Notes: generated by a model from the letters alone, not told the origin. A stretch of DNA of 64,000 bases from Vreelandella sp031769195 (GCF_031769195.1 NZ_JAVHNP010000007.1:86185-150184); one strand, 5' to 3'; positions 1 through 9,470 are shown, counted from the stretch's first letter. Translations and numbers: made by a program.

Positions 1-1595
1 CGCGCCTTCGTGAAGTAGCTCGCTAAAAACTCGCTAAAACTCTCTTGGTCAGCGGCTTCAATATCTTGCTGCTGCTGATGTGAGGTGTCGATGAGTTGCG
101 CCAGCAGCGCCTCTCGGGAGCGCAGCATAGGAGTAGCCCTGAGCTTATCGGCTTGCGCTTGTGCCATCGTCAGCAATGTATCGCTTAATGACCCATTGCC
201 TTCCTGCAAGCGCGCCAGCATCTGTGCCGATGGGGTAAGCGAGGCGTCTTTCAAACGCGGGGCCAGCTCATTGAGGGCAGCCGCGTGGGGCTCGCCCTCT
301 TCCACCGCATCAAGCAGTCGCGCCACTTCCGCCATCTCGGCAAAGATTTGCTCGCCCCACTCAGGCAGCGTCACGGACTCACCGTTGCGCGTTAGGCGTA
401 GCTCAGGGTCACGGCCACGTTCCACCACTAGGCGGCGGTTGTCATCTAGACGGTCACACTCTTCGTCAGTAATCCAGGGGCTATCGCTGAGCAGACACCA
501 CATCAAAAAGGTATCGACAAAGCGCATCTGGGTTTCAGTGACGCCAAGCGGGTCGAACGGGTTAAGGTCTAAGCAGCGAACTTCGATGTACTCAACGCCA
601 CGGGCCTCAAGGGCTTGGCTTGGCGTTTCATTGTGCTTGGCAACACGTTTCGGGCGAATATCGCTGTAATACTCGTTTTCGATCTGCAGGATATTGGCGT
701 TTAGCTGCTGCCACTCGTCGCCGTTTCTCACCCCTAACGCCTCGTAGTCAGGCCAGGGAGTCGAAATGGCGTGACGTAAGGTGTTGACGTAGTTCGACAG
801 CGAGTTAAAGCAAATTTTGAGCTGCGACTGCACCTTGTTCTGATAGCCGAGGTCCGACATGCGCAGCGTGGTCGCATAAGGCGCGTAATACGTGTCGTCG
901 CTGAGCGGCTGCAGTTTATCCGGCACTTGGCCATTCGGCAGAAAGCTTTTGTCTATCGCAGGAGAGGCGCCAAACAGGTAGAGCAGCAGCCAGCTATGGC
1001 GGCGGAAGTGGCGAATCATCCCGAAGTAGCGAGTCGAGCGGTAATCATTAAAGGGGATGTTGGTGGCTTTTTCCATTTCCCGTAGCGCGTGCCACATATC
1101 CTCAGGCAACGACACGTTGTAATGCACGCCTGCAATAGCTTGCATAATGCGGCCATAGCGCACGTCCAAGCCTTTACGATAGACGTGCTTCATGGTGCCC
1201 ACATTGGAGCTGCCGTAATCCGCAATCGGCACGCTATCGTTACCTGACAGCCGCGAGGGCATGCTGCCCGGCCAGATCCATTCGTTATCTAAATGGTGGT
1301 AGGTGAAGGTGTGCAGGTCGGATAAAAAAGCCAAGGCTTCTTTAGGCTCGGAGTACACCGGGGTGATGTACTCTAACAACGATTCAGAGTAATCGGTGGT
1401 GATGTGCGGATGGGTCAGCTTTGAGCCCAGCGCCCGAGGGTGCGGCGTTTGGGCAATATGCCCGTTAGCATCCACCCGCAGCCCTTCTTTTTCTAGCCCG
1501 CGACGCAAGCGCCCTAAACGCCCTAGCCGCGCGCTGGGCAACAGCCGCTCTACCTGGGCGGTAAGCGAAGATGGCACAGTGAGTAGTTCAGACAA
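1..1595 (-). CDS. gshA: Glutamate-cysteine ligase (partial, 3' end outside window)
   Basis: Catalyses ATP-dependent joining of glutamate and cysteine, the first and rate-limiting step of glutathione synthesis, in the cytosol. The reverse strand is open for 531 codons from a TTG start and still open at the window edge. E. coli GshA is 518 residues, so little can be missing. The translation fits proteobacterial type 1 GshA: an N-terminal stretch with TDYSESLLEYITP, then NEWIWPGSMPS, a GSSNVGTMKHVYRKGL segment, GVHYNVS, and EVRCLDLNPFDP. TTG was chosen because AAGGAG lies just upstream and no in-frame ATG fits the conserved start. It follows tex on the same strand with about 140 bp between, so it probably has its own promoter. 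Identity is by recognition of family motifs. Confidence 0.9.
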   Translation of the reverse strand, partial: MSELLTVPSSLTAQVERLLPSARLGRLGRLRRGLEKEGLRVDANGHIAQTPHPRALGSKLTHPHITTDYSESLLEYITPVYSEPKEALAFLSDLHTFTYHHLDNEWIWPGSMPSRLSGNDSVPIADYGSSNVGTMKHVYRKGLDVRYGRIMQAIAGVHYNVSLPEDMWHALREMEKATNIPFNDYRSTRYFGMIRHFRRHSWLLLYLFGASPAIDKSFLPNGQVPDKLQPLSDDTYYAPYATTLRMSDLGYQNKVQSQLKICFNSLSNYVNTLRHAISTPWPDYEALGVRNGDEWQQLNANILQIENEYYSDIRPKRVAKHNETPSQALEARGVEYIEVRCLDLNPFDPLGVTETQMRFVDTFLMWCLLSDSPWITDEECDRLDDNRRLVVERGRDPELRLTRNGESVTLPEWGEQIFAEMAEVARLLDAVEEGEPHAAALNELAPRLKDASLTPSAQMLARLQEGNGSLSDTLLTMAQAQADKLRATPMLRSREALLAQLIDTSHQQQQDIEAADQESFSEFLASYFTKA

Positions 1596-1615
1596 GGTGA
1601 ACACTCCTTGTTAGT

Positions 1616-1638
1616 AAGGCCTGCTTGAAGCAGGCCTT
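1616..1638 (-). terminator. Weak hairpin between tex and gshA
   Basis: A 9-bp perfect stem (AAGGCCTGC / GCAGGCCTT) with a TTGAA loop lies between the tex stop and the gshA start. On the minus strand it has no real T-tract, so it may be a weak terminator for tex or a structure in the gshA leader. Confidence 0.35.
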
Positions 1639-1737
1639 GTTGAAATCAGCTGGCATCGCCATAACCATTACCCTGCTTTCTAAACGAGAATAGACAGCAG
1701 GATATGGCGGCAATGGTTAATTATTCAAGACACGCGA

Positions 1738-4092
1738 CTATTTGCCCCGCTTCGCTTTCATCAGAGCAGCGCCAAGCGCACCCATGGGTGCAGGGGTATC
1801 GCTCTGCGAGCTGCCTTGGCGTTGACCGCCTTGGCGCTGGCTGCGAGCAGGTTTTCGGGGCGCTGGCGAGGCCGTCCCACCCGACGCGTCAGGCTGTTCT
1901 GGCTCGTCATCTAAGCGCATTGAGAGCCCTACCCGCTTACGGGGAATATCCACGCTCATCACTTTGACCGTGACGATGTCACCTGCTTTTACTACGCTGC
2001 GCGGGTCATCGATAAAGCGATCAGAGAGTGCAGAAATATGCACCAATCCATCTTGGTGAACGCCGATATCCACAAACGCCCCGAAGTGGGTCACGTTGGT
2101 GACGGTGCCTTCCAGCACCATGCTGAGCTTAAGGTCTTTGAGGGTTTCGACGCCTTCCCGGAACTCGGCGGCCTTAAACTCAGGACGCGGGTCGCGGCCG
2201 GGCTTATCGAGCTCTTTGAGAATGTCGCTCACGGTGGGCACACCAAAACGCTCATCGGCGAAATCGGCAGGCTTGAGCGCCTTCAATGTGGCACTGTCGC
2301 CAATGAGCCCTTTGACATCGCGGCTGTTCTGCTTGGCGATGCGCTCTACCAGCGTGTAGGCCTCGGGGTGAACAGCGCTGGCGTCCAGCGGGTTCTCGGC
2401 ATTGCTGATGCGCAAAAAGCCCGCGCACTGTTCAAACGTTTTGGGGCCCAGGCGACTCACGTCTAACAACTCTTTACGGCTCTTAAATGCTCCCTGCAGG
2501 TTACGCTGGGCAACAATATTTTCCGCAATCACGGCGCTTAGCCCTGCCACACGGGAGAGCAGCGCGCTGGAGGCGGTATTGAGGTCAACCCCTACTGCGT
2601 TCACACAGTCTTCAATCACGGCCTCTAGGCTGCGTGAGAGCTGCACCTGGGAGACATCGTGCTGATACTGGCCTACACCGATGGATTTAGGCTCAATCTT
2701 CACCAGCTCTGCTAAGGGGTCTTGCAAGCGGCGCGCAATAGAGACAGCGCCGCGGATGGTGACGTCGAGATCGGGCAGTTCGCGGGAAGCGTACTCTGAA
2801 GCCGAGTAAACAGAAGCGCCTGCCTCTGAGACCATCACCTTGCTGGCGCGGTGCTCAGGTGCCAGGGCTTTAATCAGCTCTCCGGCTAGCTTGTCGGTTT
2901 CACGGCTGGCGGTGCCGTTACCCACGGCAATCAGCTCCACACCGTGCTGTTTGACGAGCTTAGCCAGTACATTAAGCGATTCATCCCAGCGGTTTTGCGG
3001 CGCGTGAGGGTAGATGGTCGCTTGGTCGATAAATTGGCCGGTGGCATCAATGACCGCCACTTTACAGCCAGTGCGCAGGCCTGGGTCTAATGCCAGCGTC
3101 ACTTTCTGCCCCGCAGGGGCCGCCAACAACAGGTCTTTCAGGTTGGCGGCAAAGACATCAATCGCCGTTTGCTCGGCGTGTTCGCGCAAGCGGCCCAGCA
3201 GTTCCGTTTCAAGCGCGGTGTACAGTTTGACGCGCCAGGTCCAGCGCACGACTTCGCCCAGCCACTTATCGGCGGCACGCCCTTCATCGCTAACGCCAAC
3301 CTGTTTGGCAATCGCTACTTGTGCGGGGTGGATCGGCGCGTCGTCTTCACCGGGCAAACGAATTGCCAGACTTAAAATGCCTTCATTGCGTCCACGGAAC
3401 ATGGCCAGCGCTCGGTGCGACGGCACTTTCGCCAACTTTTCGTCGTGCTCAAAGTAGTCGGAGAACTTAGCGCCTTCCTGTTGTTTGCCATCCAGCACCC
3501 GAGCACTTAGTTCACCCTCTTGCCACAGCTGCTCACGCAGTTGACCAATCAGCTCCGGGTCTTCTGCAAAGCGCTCCATTAAAATCTGCTTAGCCCCATC
3601 TAGCGCGGCCTTGGCATCTTCAATTGCGGGAATATCGCCTTCGGCTTCACGCAGGTACTGAGCGGCTTCGCTTTCAGGATTTAGAGTAGGGTTCGCCAGC
3701 AGTGCGTCGGCCAGCGGCTCCAGCCCCGCTTCCCGGGCAATCTGGGCTTTTGTACGGCGCTTTTTCTTAAAGGGGAGATATAGGTCTTCCAAGCGTTGCT
3801 TGGTTTCTGCTGCTTGAATCGTTGCTTTCAGCGCGGGGTCTAGTTTGCCCTGCTCATCAATGGCCGCCAGCACCGCTACGCGTCGCTCTTCTAGCTCGCG
3901 CAGGTAGCGCAGGCGCTCATCAAGCTGACGCAGCTGGGTATCGTCTAGCGCACCGGTGATTTCTTTACGGTAACGGGCAATGAAAGGCACGGTAGCGCCA
4001 CCATCCAGAAGCTCTACCGTCGCGGCAACCTGTTCAGGTCGTACGCTTAGCTCATCCGCTAAGCGCGCAATAATACGTTGTTTGACATCCAT
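1738..4092 (-). CDS. tex: Transcription accessory protein Tex (S1 RNA-binding)
   Basis: Cytosolic nucleic-acid-binding protein of the Tex/YhgF family, linked to transcript turnover and RNA polymerase recycling. About 784 residues, close to E. coli YhgF, and alignable by eye along its length. In order: N-terminal helical region (TVPFIARYRKEITGALDD), YqgF/RuvC-like domain (LALDPGLRTGCKVAVID, near residues 325-450), helix-hairpin-helix repeats (VGVDLNTASSALLSRVAGL; SRLGPKTFEQCAGFLRI), and a C-terminal S1 domain (NVTHFGAFVDIGVHQDGLVHIS, near 650-720). The tail is low-complexity and rich in Gln, Arg and Ser. ATG at 4092 is preferred to a TTG nine bases upstream; neither has a strong ribosome-binding site. 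It stands alone between msrB and gshA. Confidence 0.95.
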   Translation of the reverse strand: MDVKQRIIARLADELSVRPEQVAATVELLDGGATVPFIARYRKEITGALDDTQLRQLDERLRYLRELEERRVAVLAAIDEQGKLDPALKATIQAAETKQRLEDLYLPFKKKRRTKAQIAREAGLEPLADALLANPTLNPESEAAQYLREAEGDIPAIEDAKAALDGAKQILMERFAEDPELIGQLREQLWQEGELSARVLDGKQQEGAKFSDYFEHDEKLAKVPSHRALAMFRGRNEGILSLAIRLPGEDDAPIHPAQVAIAKQVGVSDEGRAADKWLGEVVRWTWRVKLYTALETELLGRLREHAEQTAIDVFAANLKDLLLAAPAGQKVTLALDPGLRTGCKVAVIDATGQFIDQATIYPHAPQNRWDESLNVLAKLVKQHGVELIAVGNGTASRETDKLAGELIKALAPEHRASKVMVSEAGASVYSASEYASRELPDLDVTIRGAVSIARRLQDPLAELVKIEPKSIGVGQYQHDVSQVQLSRSLEAVIEDCVNAVGVDLNTASSALLSRVAGLSAVIAENIVAQRNLQGAFKSRKELLDVSRLGPKTFEQCAGFLRISNAENPLDASAVHPEAYTLVERIAKQNSRDVKGLIGDSATLKALKPADFADERFGVPTVSDILKELDKPGRDPRPEFKAAEFREGVETLKDLKLSMVLEGTVTNVTHFGAFVDIGVHQDGLVHISALSDRFIDDPRSVVKAGDIVTVKVMSVDIPRKRVGLSMRLDDEPEQPDASGGTASPAPRKPARSQRQGGQRQGSSQSDTPAPMGALGAALMKAKRGK

Positions 4093-4182
4093 AACGTGCA
4101 ACTAACTCATGCAGCATTCGAGGTGCCGACAAGGTACCACAAACCACCTGGGGTGGCATGGATTGCCCGCCACCTCACACGG

Positions 4183-4680
4183 TTAAGCAGGCACGAAGCG
4201 AAGCGCAACGCCGTTGTTACACCAACGCAGACCGGTGGGTTCAGGGCCATCTTCAAAGACGTGCCCCTGGTGCCCCCCACAGCGGGCGCAGTGGTATTCG
4301 GTACGTGGCCAGACCAATTTGAAATCTAACTTGGTCAACAAATGGCCTTCAACGTGCTCGAAAAAGCTCGGCCAGCCGGTACCGGAGTCGTACTTCATCG
4401 CGCTGGTGAAGAGTAATAAATCACAGCCTGCGCAGTGGTATGCCCCGTCATCGTACTGCTTATCCAAGGGGCTTGAGAACGCTGCCTCAGTCCCCTCTTC
4501 ACGCAATACGTAAAAGGCTTCTTCGGAGAGGCGCTCGCGCCACTGGTCTTCGCTCAGCTCCAGTGTTTCTAAATCTGGCGCTGCCTCAAGATCAAGACGC
4601 GGAAAGCCAAACGAGACACCCGGTAATACGCCCACTAAACCGGTTAACCCTGCTAAGCCCAAAAAATGGCGACGTTTCAT
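4183..4680 (-). CDS. msrB: Peptide-methionine (R)-S-oxide reductase MsrB, Tat-exported
   Basis: Reduces the R-diastereomer of methionine sulfoxide in oxidised proteins. The 165-residue product starts MKRRHFLGLAGLTG, a twin-arginine (RRxFLG) signal with a hydrophobic stretch. Mature MsrB follows with two zinc-binding pairs (CAGC, CARC), the TGWPSF motif, GHVFEDGPEPTG and the catalytic cysteine in RWCNNG. Many MsrB proteins have RYCxNS here, so the residues after Cys are slightly unusual. An upstream in-frame ATG exists, but the start at 4680 has GGGAG at good spacing and begins exactly at the Tat signal. The signal implies a periplasmic or membrane-anchored repair enzyme, unlike the usual cytosolic MsrB. 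Confidence 0.9.
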   Translation of the reverse strand: MKRRHFLGLAGLTGLVGVLPGVSFGFPRLDLEAAPDLETLELSEDQWRERLSEEAFYVLREEGTEAAFSSPLDKQYDDGAYHCAGCDLLLFTSAMKYDSGTGWPSFFEHVEGHLLTKLDFKLVWPRTEYHCARCGGHQGHVFEDGPEPTGLRWCNNGVALRFVPA

Positions 4681-4736
4681 TGGCGTGACTCCCATCGACA
4701 ACGGTCGGATTGTAAAGAGAAACAAGCAGATATGAA

Positions 4737-4766
4737 AAAGGGACAGTGCCGTGGCGCTGTCCCTTT
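4737..4766 (-). terminator. Rho-independent terminator of pckA
   Basis: A 10-bp perfect stem (AAAGGGACAG / CTGTCCCTTT) with a 10-base loop, followed on the minus strand by a run of T. It lies between the pckA stop and the msrB start. Confidence 0.8.
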
Positions 4767-4817
4767 CTGACTACTTAGTTGTCCGTACGTTCGACAACTT
4801 ACACTTGGGTGTAAAAA

Positions 4818-6374
4818 TTATGTCAATTGCGGGCCAGCTTTAATGATGGCTTCGTTAACGCCTTCAAATTTCTTGAAGTTATCCACGAACTTAGTGGCCA
4901 GCTCTTGCAGGTGGCGATCGTACGCATCACGATCGGCCCAAGTTTCACGGGGGTTGAGCAGGCTGGAGTCGACACCTGGAACCGCTACCGGCACTTCAAG
5001 ATTCAGACCTTCGATGTGCTGGGTTTCCACATCGCGCAGAATGCCTGACTGAATGGCACTGATAATGGCGCGGGTCGTTGGGATTGAGAAGCGCGAGCCG
5101 CCTTCACCGTAGGCACCGCCAGTCCAGCCAGTGTTGACCAGGTAGACCTGGGCATCTTTCTTCGCTACGCGCTTGATCAGCAGATCGGCGTACTCGCGGG
5201 CCGGACGCGGGAAGAACGGAGCACCGAAGCAGGTAGAGAACGTCGCCGCTAGGCCTTCAGAAGAGCCCATTTCTGTGGAGCCCACTTTCGCTGTGTAGCC
5301 TGAAAGGAAGTGGTAAGCCGCTGCTTCTTTAGACAGCACGGAAACAGGCGGCAGAACGCCAGACATATCGCAGGTCAGGAAGACAATGGCATTCGGCTCG
5401 CCTGCCAGGTTTTCTGCGACGCGTTTCTCAACGTGCTCCAGCGGGTAGGCAGCGCGGGAGTTCTGGGTCAGGCTGTCGTCGGCATAATCCGGCTCGCGAC
5501 GGTCGTCGAGGACCACGTTTTCCAGCACGGTGCCAAATTTGATGGCGTTCCAAATGACCGGCTCATTCTTCTCAGAGAGGTCGATGCACTTGGCGTAGCA
5601 GCCGCCTTCCATGTTGAAGACGATACCGTCGCCCCAGGCGTGCTCGTCATCACCAATTAGGAAGCGCGCTTGGTCGGCAGACAGGGTGGTTTTACCGGTG
5701 CCTGAAAGGCCGAAGAACAGGCAGGTTTCGCCATCTTCACCCACGTTGGCTGAACAGTGCATCGGCAGCACGTCAGAAGCGGGCAGCAGGTAGTTCTGTA
5801 CAGAGAACATGGCCTTCTTCATTTCGCCCGCGTAGCGCATACCAGCAATCAACACTTTGCGCTCGGCAAAATTGATAATGACACAGCCGTCGGAGTTGGT
5901 GCCGTCGCGGTTCGGGTCGCACTCAAAACCCGCAGCGTTCAGTATGGTCCACTCTTCTTTCGCCGCTTGGTTGTAGGCCTGGGGGCGTACAAACATGGTG
6001 CGGCCAAACAGGTTCTGCCACGCCGTTTCGGTGGTCACGCGTACCGGCAGGTAGTGCGTGGCGTCACTGCCGACATGCAGTTCAGAAACAAAGTGTTCAC
6101 TACTACCCAGGTGATCTTCCACACGCGCCCATAGGGCAGAAAACTTATCGGCATCGAAGGGACGGTTAACGCTGCCCCAGTCAATGCTGTCACGGGTGGA
6201 AGGCTCATCGACAATATAGCGGTCTTTCGGTGAACGCCCAGTACGCAGGCCAGTGTTTACCACCAGGGCACCGTTGGCTGACAGGCGGCCTTCACCACGG
6301 GCCACGGCGCGCTCGATCAGTTCGGCGCTGCTGAGATTAACGTGGGCTTGGGGAGCGGCTTGAGTCGTGGTCAT
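4818..6374 (-). CDS. pckA: Phosphoenolpyruvate carboxykinase (ATP)
   Basis: Converts oxaloacetate and ATP to phosphoenolpyruvate, CO2 and ADP, the entry step of gluconeogenesis, in the cytosol. 518 residues, normal for the ATP-dependent family. Visible motifs: TGRSPKDRYIVDE near residue 50, the Walker A loop FGLSGTGKTTLSAD (about residue 225), the metal-binding IGDDEHAWGDG, FNMEGGCYAKCI, and the C-terminal NTGWTGGAYGEGGSRFSI with SIPTTRAII. It is monocistronic, with its own terminator downstream and the hslO terminator upstream. The neighbourhood yrfG-hslR-hslO-pckA is the standard gammaproteobacterial order. Confidence 0.97.
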   Translation of the reverse strand: MTTTQAAPQAHVNLSSAELIERAVARGEGRLSANGALVVNTGLRTGRSPKDRYIVDEPSTRDSIDWGSVNRPFDADKFSALWARVEDHLGSSEHFVSELHVGSDATHYLPVRVTTETAWQNLFGRTMFVRPQAYNQAAKEEWTILNAAGFECDPNRDGTNSDGCVIINFAERKVLIAGMRYAGEMKKAMFSVQNYLLPASDVLPMHCSANVGEDGETCLFFGLSGTGKTTLSADQARFLIGDDEHAWGDGIVFNMEGGCYAKCIDLSEKNEPVIWNAIKFGTVLENVVLDDRREPDYADDSLTQNSRAAYPLEHVEKRVAENLAGEPNAIVFLTCDMSGVLPPVSVLSKEAAAYHFLSGYTAKVGSTEMGSSEGLAATFSTCFGAPFFPRPAREYADLLIKRVAKKDAQVYLVNTGWTGGAYGEGGSRFSIPTTRAIISAIQSGILRDVETQHIEGLNLEVPVAVPGVDSSLLNPRETWADRDAYDRHLQELATKFVDNFKKFEGVNEAIIKAGPQLT

Positions 6375-6495
6375 GTCGATTCCTGGGTCTCTAATTTACC
6401 GGGCGTCACCGACGCCTTGAGAAATCATCCTAGCCTGTGGCATTACCGTCATAACAGGCTAGGTGCGCTGAAGTCCGGCGCATTATGGCAAAAAG

Positions 6496-6520
6496 AAAGC
6501 CCCCGGGAAACGGGGGCTTT
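6496..6520 (-). terminator. Rho-independent terminator of the yrfG-hslR-hslO operon
   Basis: A 10-bp perfect GC-rich stem (AAAGCCCCCG / CGGGGGCTTT) with a GGAAA loop. A T-rich tail follows on the minus strand. It lies between hslO and pckA. Confidence 0.85.
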
Positions 6521-6682
6521 AACCAAATATCTTGTAGTTAAACTACTACAATGACACTACATTTTGTGTTGCAGCGCAGTATATTTTCAAACAACCGTTT
6601 GGCTTCTCACCGTCAGGCGTTGCGGGGTGGGGGGTGCAGCAGCCCGCCTAAAAAGCGCCCTCGCTAGCTATCGACTACACAA

Positions 6683-7558
6683 TTAGTGAATGACCGGCGG
6701 CGGTGCGCCCGGGTCTTCCAACAAAATTTCAATATCTGCTGCGGTGTAGTGATATTTCGTATGACAAAAGTGGCATTGGGTATCGATTGCGCCCTGTTCA
6801 CGCAGAATATCCAGCAGCTCATCCTTGCCCAGCGTATACAGCGCGTGGCTCATGCGCTCCCGTGAGCAGGTGCAGCCGAAGCGCAGCGCTTTGGGCTCAA
6901 AGACTCGCACGGTCTCTTCATGGTAGAGACGATACAGCACCTCGCGCTGCTCTAGGCCTAAAAGCTCCTCGGTTTTAATCGTATCGGCCAAATGCACGCT
7001 GCGCTCCCAGGCATCAATATCCTGATTTTGCGATGCATCCGGCAAGCGCTGCAGCAACAGCCCCCCTGCCCGCTTACCGTCGGCGGCGAGCCAAAGCCGT
7101 GTCGGCAACTGTTCGGATTGACCAAAGTAGGCTTCTAGGCAGCCGCTTAGGGTGTCGTGGTCGAGTGCCACAATGCCCTGATAGCGGTGGCCTTCTTTAG
7201 GATCGAGGGTAATCACGATTTGACCGTCCCCGACGAGCTCCCGAAAGCTTGCATGCTCACTGGGCAGCGCCGCTTCTTCCGCAATGCGTGCAATCGCCCG
7301 CAGCTCACCGCCGGGGTTAGATTCCGCCATGAGTAGCGCCAACGGCCCTTGGCCACGCACTTCAATACTCAGCGTACCATCCAGTTTGATGGTATCGGTT
7401 AATAGCGCCACCGCCGCCAGTAGTTCGCCTAGCAGCTGGTTCACTGCCGGTGGGTAGGCATGGCGATCCAGCACTTCGTGGTAAGCGGTGCTGAGCGTTA
7501 CGATTTCGCCACGCACGTTGGTGTCATCGAACAGAAAACGTTGGATTTGATCAGACAT
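6683..7558 (-). CDS. hslO: Hsp33 redox-regulated holdase chaperone
   Basis: Cytosolic chaperone switched on by oxidation, which protects unfolding proteins during oxidative or bleach stress. 291 residues, the usual length. The C-terminal zinc redox switch is intact: FGCTCSRERM, then CHFCHTKYHY (CxC followed by CxxC). The N-terminal substrate-binding domain begins DQIQRFLFDDTNVRGE. It is the last gene of a yrfG-hslR-hslO run with short gaps and is followed by a strong terminator. Confidence 0.96.
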   Translation of the reverse strand: MSDQIQRFLFDDTNVRGEIVTLSTAYHEVLDRHAYPPAVNQLLGELLAAVALLTDTIKLDGTLSIEVRGQGPLALLMAESNPGGELRAIARIAEEAALPSEHASFRELVGDGQIVITLDPKEGHRYQGIVALDHDTLSGCLEAYFGQSEQLPTRLWLAADGKRAGGLLLQRLPDASQNQDIDAWERSVHLADTIKTEELLGLEQREVLYRLYHEETVRVFEPKALRFGCTCSRERMSHALYTLGKDELLDILREQGAIDTQCHFCHTKYHYTAADIEILLEDPGAPPPVIH

Positions 7559-7612
7559 AAAGGAACCATAGGAGAAGGGGTAATAGGAGAGCGCGACGGA
7601 GTAAGCGGCTGC

Positions 7613-8002
7613 TTACTCCCCTTGCTGGCGCTGGAATCGCTGGATATCGCGCCGCTGCTTTTTATCAGGGCGTTTAAGCGGGTGCTGCATGGCTTCATTG
7701 GTTAATCGGCGCGCTTCGGCCTCTTTGGCACGACGCTGGGCGCTCTCTTCGGTTTCTGCATAGAGCTTACGTGCTTCCGGGGCACCTCGACGCTGGTCGG
7801 ATAGCGCGGTAACTTCCACCTCGAAGATATCCCAGCCTTGCGGCACACGGATCAGCGCACCTAGCTCAACGTTCTTACTGGTTTTTACACGGGCACCGTC
7901 GTAATGGACTTTGCCGCCCTCAATGGCTTTTTTGGCCAAAGCACGGGTTTTAAAAAACCGCGCTGCCCATAGCCACTTATCTAAGCGAACGCTGTCACTC
8001 AT
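7613..8002 (-). CDS. hslR: Hsp15, S4-domain ribosome-associated heat-shock protein
   Basis: Small RNA-binding protein that binds free 50S subunits carrying nascent chains and helps recycle stalled ribosomes. 129 residues; an S4 domain occupies the first 60 or so (VRLDKWLWAARFFKTRALAKKAIEGG). A basic, charged tail follows, with many Arg, Lys and Gln. It lies between yrfG and hslO on the same strand, the conserved heat-shock arrangement. Confidence 0.93.
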   Translation of the reverse strand: MSDSVRLDKWLWAARFFKTRALAKKAIEGGKVHYDGARVKTSKNVELGALIRVPQGWDIFEVEVTALSDQRRGAPEARKLYAETEESAQRRAKEAEARRLTNEAMQHPLKRPDKKQRRDIQRFQRQQGE

Positions 8003-8041
8003 TCACGCTCTCCTAATGTATGTGAGCCCAGGTAGGTGAAC

Positions 8042-8719
8042 TCAGCTGTGTGAGCGTTGCCCAGGCAAATCTGCTGGCAGCAGTTGGGCAAATCGGTCAA
8101 GGGCAATAAATTCCTGCAGCTCTTTTTCGGGGCGCTGGCTATCGGGCTGCTTAATACCCAGCAGATGCTTAATGCCAAACTCGCGAGCGCTCTCTAGCAC
8201 CCGGGCATTATCATCAATAAACAGAGTGCGGGCAGGGTCAAATGGCTCTCGCTCTTGAAGCGCAAACCAAAACGCCTGCTCCTCTTTCGCGGCGCCCACA
8301 TCTTCTGATGAGATGATGGCATCTAGGTAGTTTTCCAACCCCGTCAGCGGGAGTTTTAACGCGAGGCTGGCGCGGTCGGCGTTGGTGGCAAGTACCACGC
8401 GAGGATGAGCCTGTTTCAGCCATGTTAAAAAGTCGAGCGCATCGCTGCGCAGACCTATCAGGTGCTGCACTTCGCGCTTAAGCGCCACGATATCGACGTT
8501 GAGCTCTCGGCTCCAGTAAGCCAGGCTGTACCAGTTCAGCGTGCCCTGCTCACCCATAATGCGTGTTTTGAGCGCATCGTGGCTGGCTTGGTCTAGCTGG
8601 TGCAACTCCACGTAGCGTCGCGGCAGGTGCTCAAGCCAAAAGTGGCTATCGAAGTGAAGGTCTAGCAGCGTGCCGTCCATATCAAGTAGGACGGTATCGA
8701 TCTCGCGCCAATCAATCAT
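8042..8719 (-). CDS. yrfG: HAD-family GMP/IMP 5'-nucleotidase YrfG
   Basis: Haloacid dehalogenase-fold phosphatase; the E. coli family member dephosphorylates GMP and IMP. About 225 residues. Motif I is VLLDMDGTLLDLHFDS near the N-terminus, motif II lies in VVLATNADR, and motif IV in TLFIDDNARVLESA. The frame stays open further upstream, but ATG at 8719 is chosen because GGAG lies seven bases before it and the start (MIDWREIDTVLLDMDG) matches E. coli YrfG. This start also avoids overlap with divergent nudE. First gene of the yrfG-hslR-hslO operon. Confidence 0.88.
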   Translation of the reverse strand: MIDWREIDTVLLDMDGTLLDLHFDSHFWLEHLPRRYVELHQLDQASHDALKTRIMGEQGTLNWYSLAYWSRELNVDIVALKREVQHLIGLRSDALDFLTWLKQAHPRVVLATNADRASLALKLPLTGLENYLDAIISSEDVGAAKEEQAFWFALQEREPFDPARTLFIDDNARVLESAREFGIKHLLGIKQPDSQRPEKELQEFIALDRFAQLLPADLPGQRSHS

Positions 8720-8786
8720 TGCCGCTCCAGTCTCAAAGAGTAAGCGTGCTATTGTAGCGTAACCCGTTTTTTGCAGCCACGGAGGC

Positions 8787-9404
8787 ATGATGTCACGCGA
8801 CGACACCGCAACAGGCGATACGCCGACCAGCTACCCGCGCAAGCCGCAAATTTTAGGGCGCCAGCGCGTGGCCCAAAGCCGTTTATTTCAAATTGAGTCG
8901 TTGGATTTGCGCTTCTCTAACGGTGAAGAGCGCCAGTTTGAGCGTTTAACGGGAGCTGATCGCGGCGCGGTAATGATTATAGCCATGCCAGACCCCGAAC
9001 ATGTGTTACTCATCCGGGAGTATGCGGCTGGCTTTGAGGACTATGTTCTAACTTTGCCTAAAGGGTTAGTCGACCCAGGTGAAGACATTATTACCGCCGC
9101 TAACCGTGAGCTAATGGAAGAGTGCGGCTTCGGTGCGCATCGCATTGAGCCCTTGGTGGAGCTTTCGCTAGCCCCTAACTACATGCGCCACCGCATGCAG
9201 GTGCTTATGGCCACCGACCTCTATCCCAAACGCTTACCGGGTGATGAGCCCGAGCCTCTCATTGTAGAAACCCACGCCATTGAAGAACTCCCCGCTCTGC
9301 TGCTACGGGAAGATTTCCATGAAGCCCGCGCCATCGCCGCGCTTTACATTGCGCGAGATAAACTCCGTGAAGAGAAGCGCCGTGGCGAGATGGATTTGAT
9401 CTGA
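8787..9404 (+). CDS. nudE: ADP compounds hydrolase NudE (Nudix)
   Basis: Nudix hydrolase of the ADP-ribose/NADH/Ap3A class, which cleaves adenosine(5')diphospho compounds. 205 residues. The Nudix box is complete (GLVDPGEDIITAANRELMEE, then CGFG, near residues 92-115). The N-terminal LFQIESLDLRFSNGEERQFERL matches the family. GGAGG directly precedes two adjacent ATG codons, so the start could be either. It is divergent from yrfG, as in other gammaproteobacteria, and is the last gene before the large repeat array. Confidence 0.93.
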   Translation: MMSRDDTATGDTPTSYPRKPQILGRQRVAQSRLFQIESLDLRFSNGEERQFERLTGADRGAVMIIAMPDPEHVLLIREYAAGFEDYVLTLPKGLVDPGEDIITAANRELMEECGFGAHRIEPLVELSLAPNYMRHRMQVLMATDLYPKRLPGDEPEPLIVETHAIEELPALLLREDFHEARAIAALYIARDKLREEKRRGEMDLI

Positions 9405-9470
9405 TAGCTACCTCACGTGCCGTCTTACTGTAAGAAATACAGCATAGTTTCTCCTTCACGCTTAGAGCTA

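Noticed and set aside
85..669. A 194-residue plus-strand frame opposite gshA
   Set aside because: Serine/arginine-rich translation without domains, wholly antisense to a clear gshA.
5310..6134. Long plus-strand frames opposite pckA
   Set aside because: Antisense shadows of a strongly conserved gene; no ribosome-binding site or family match.
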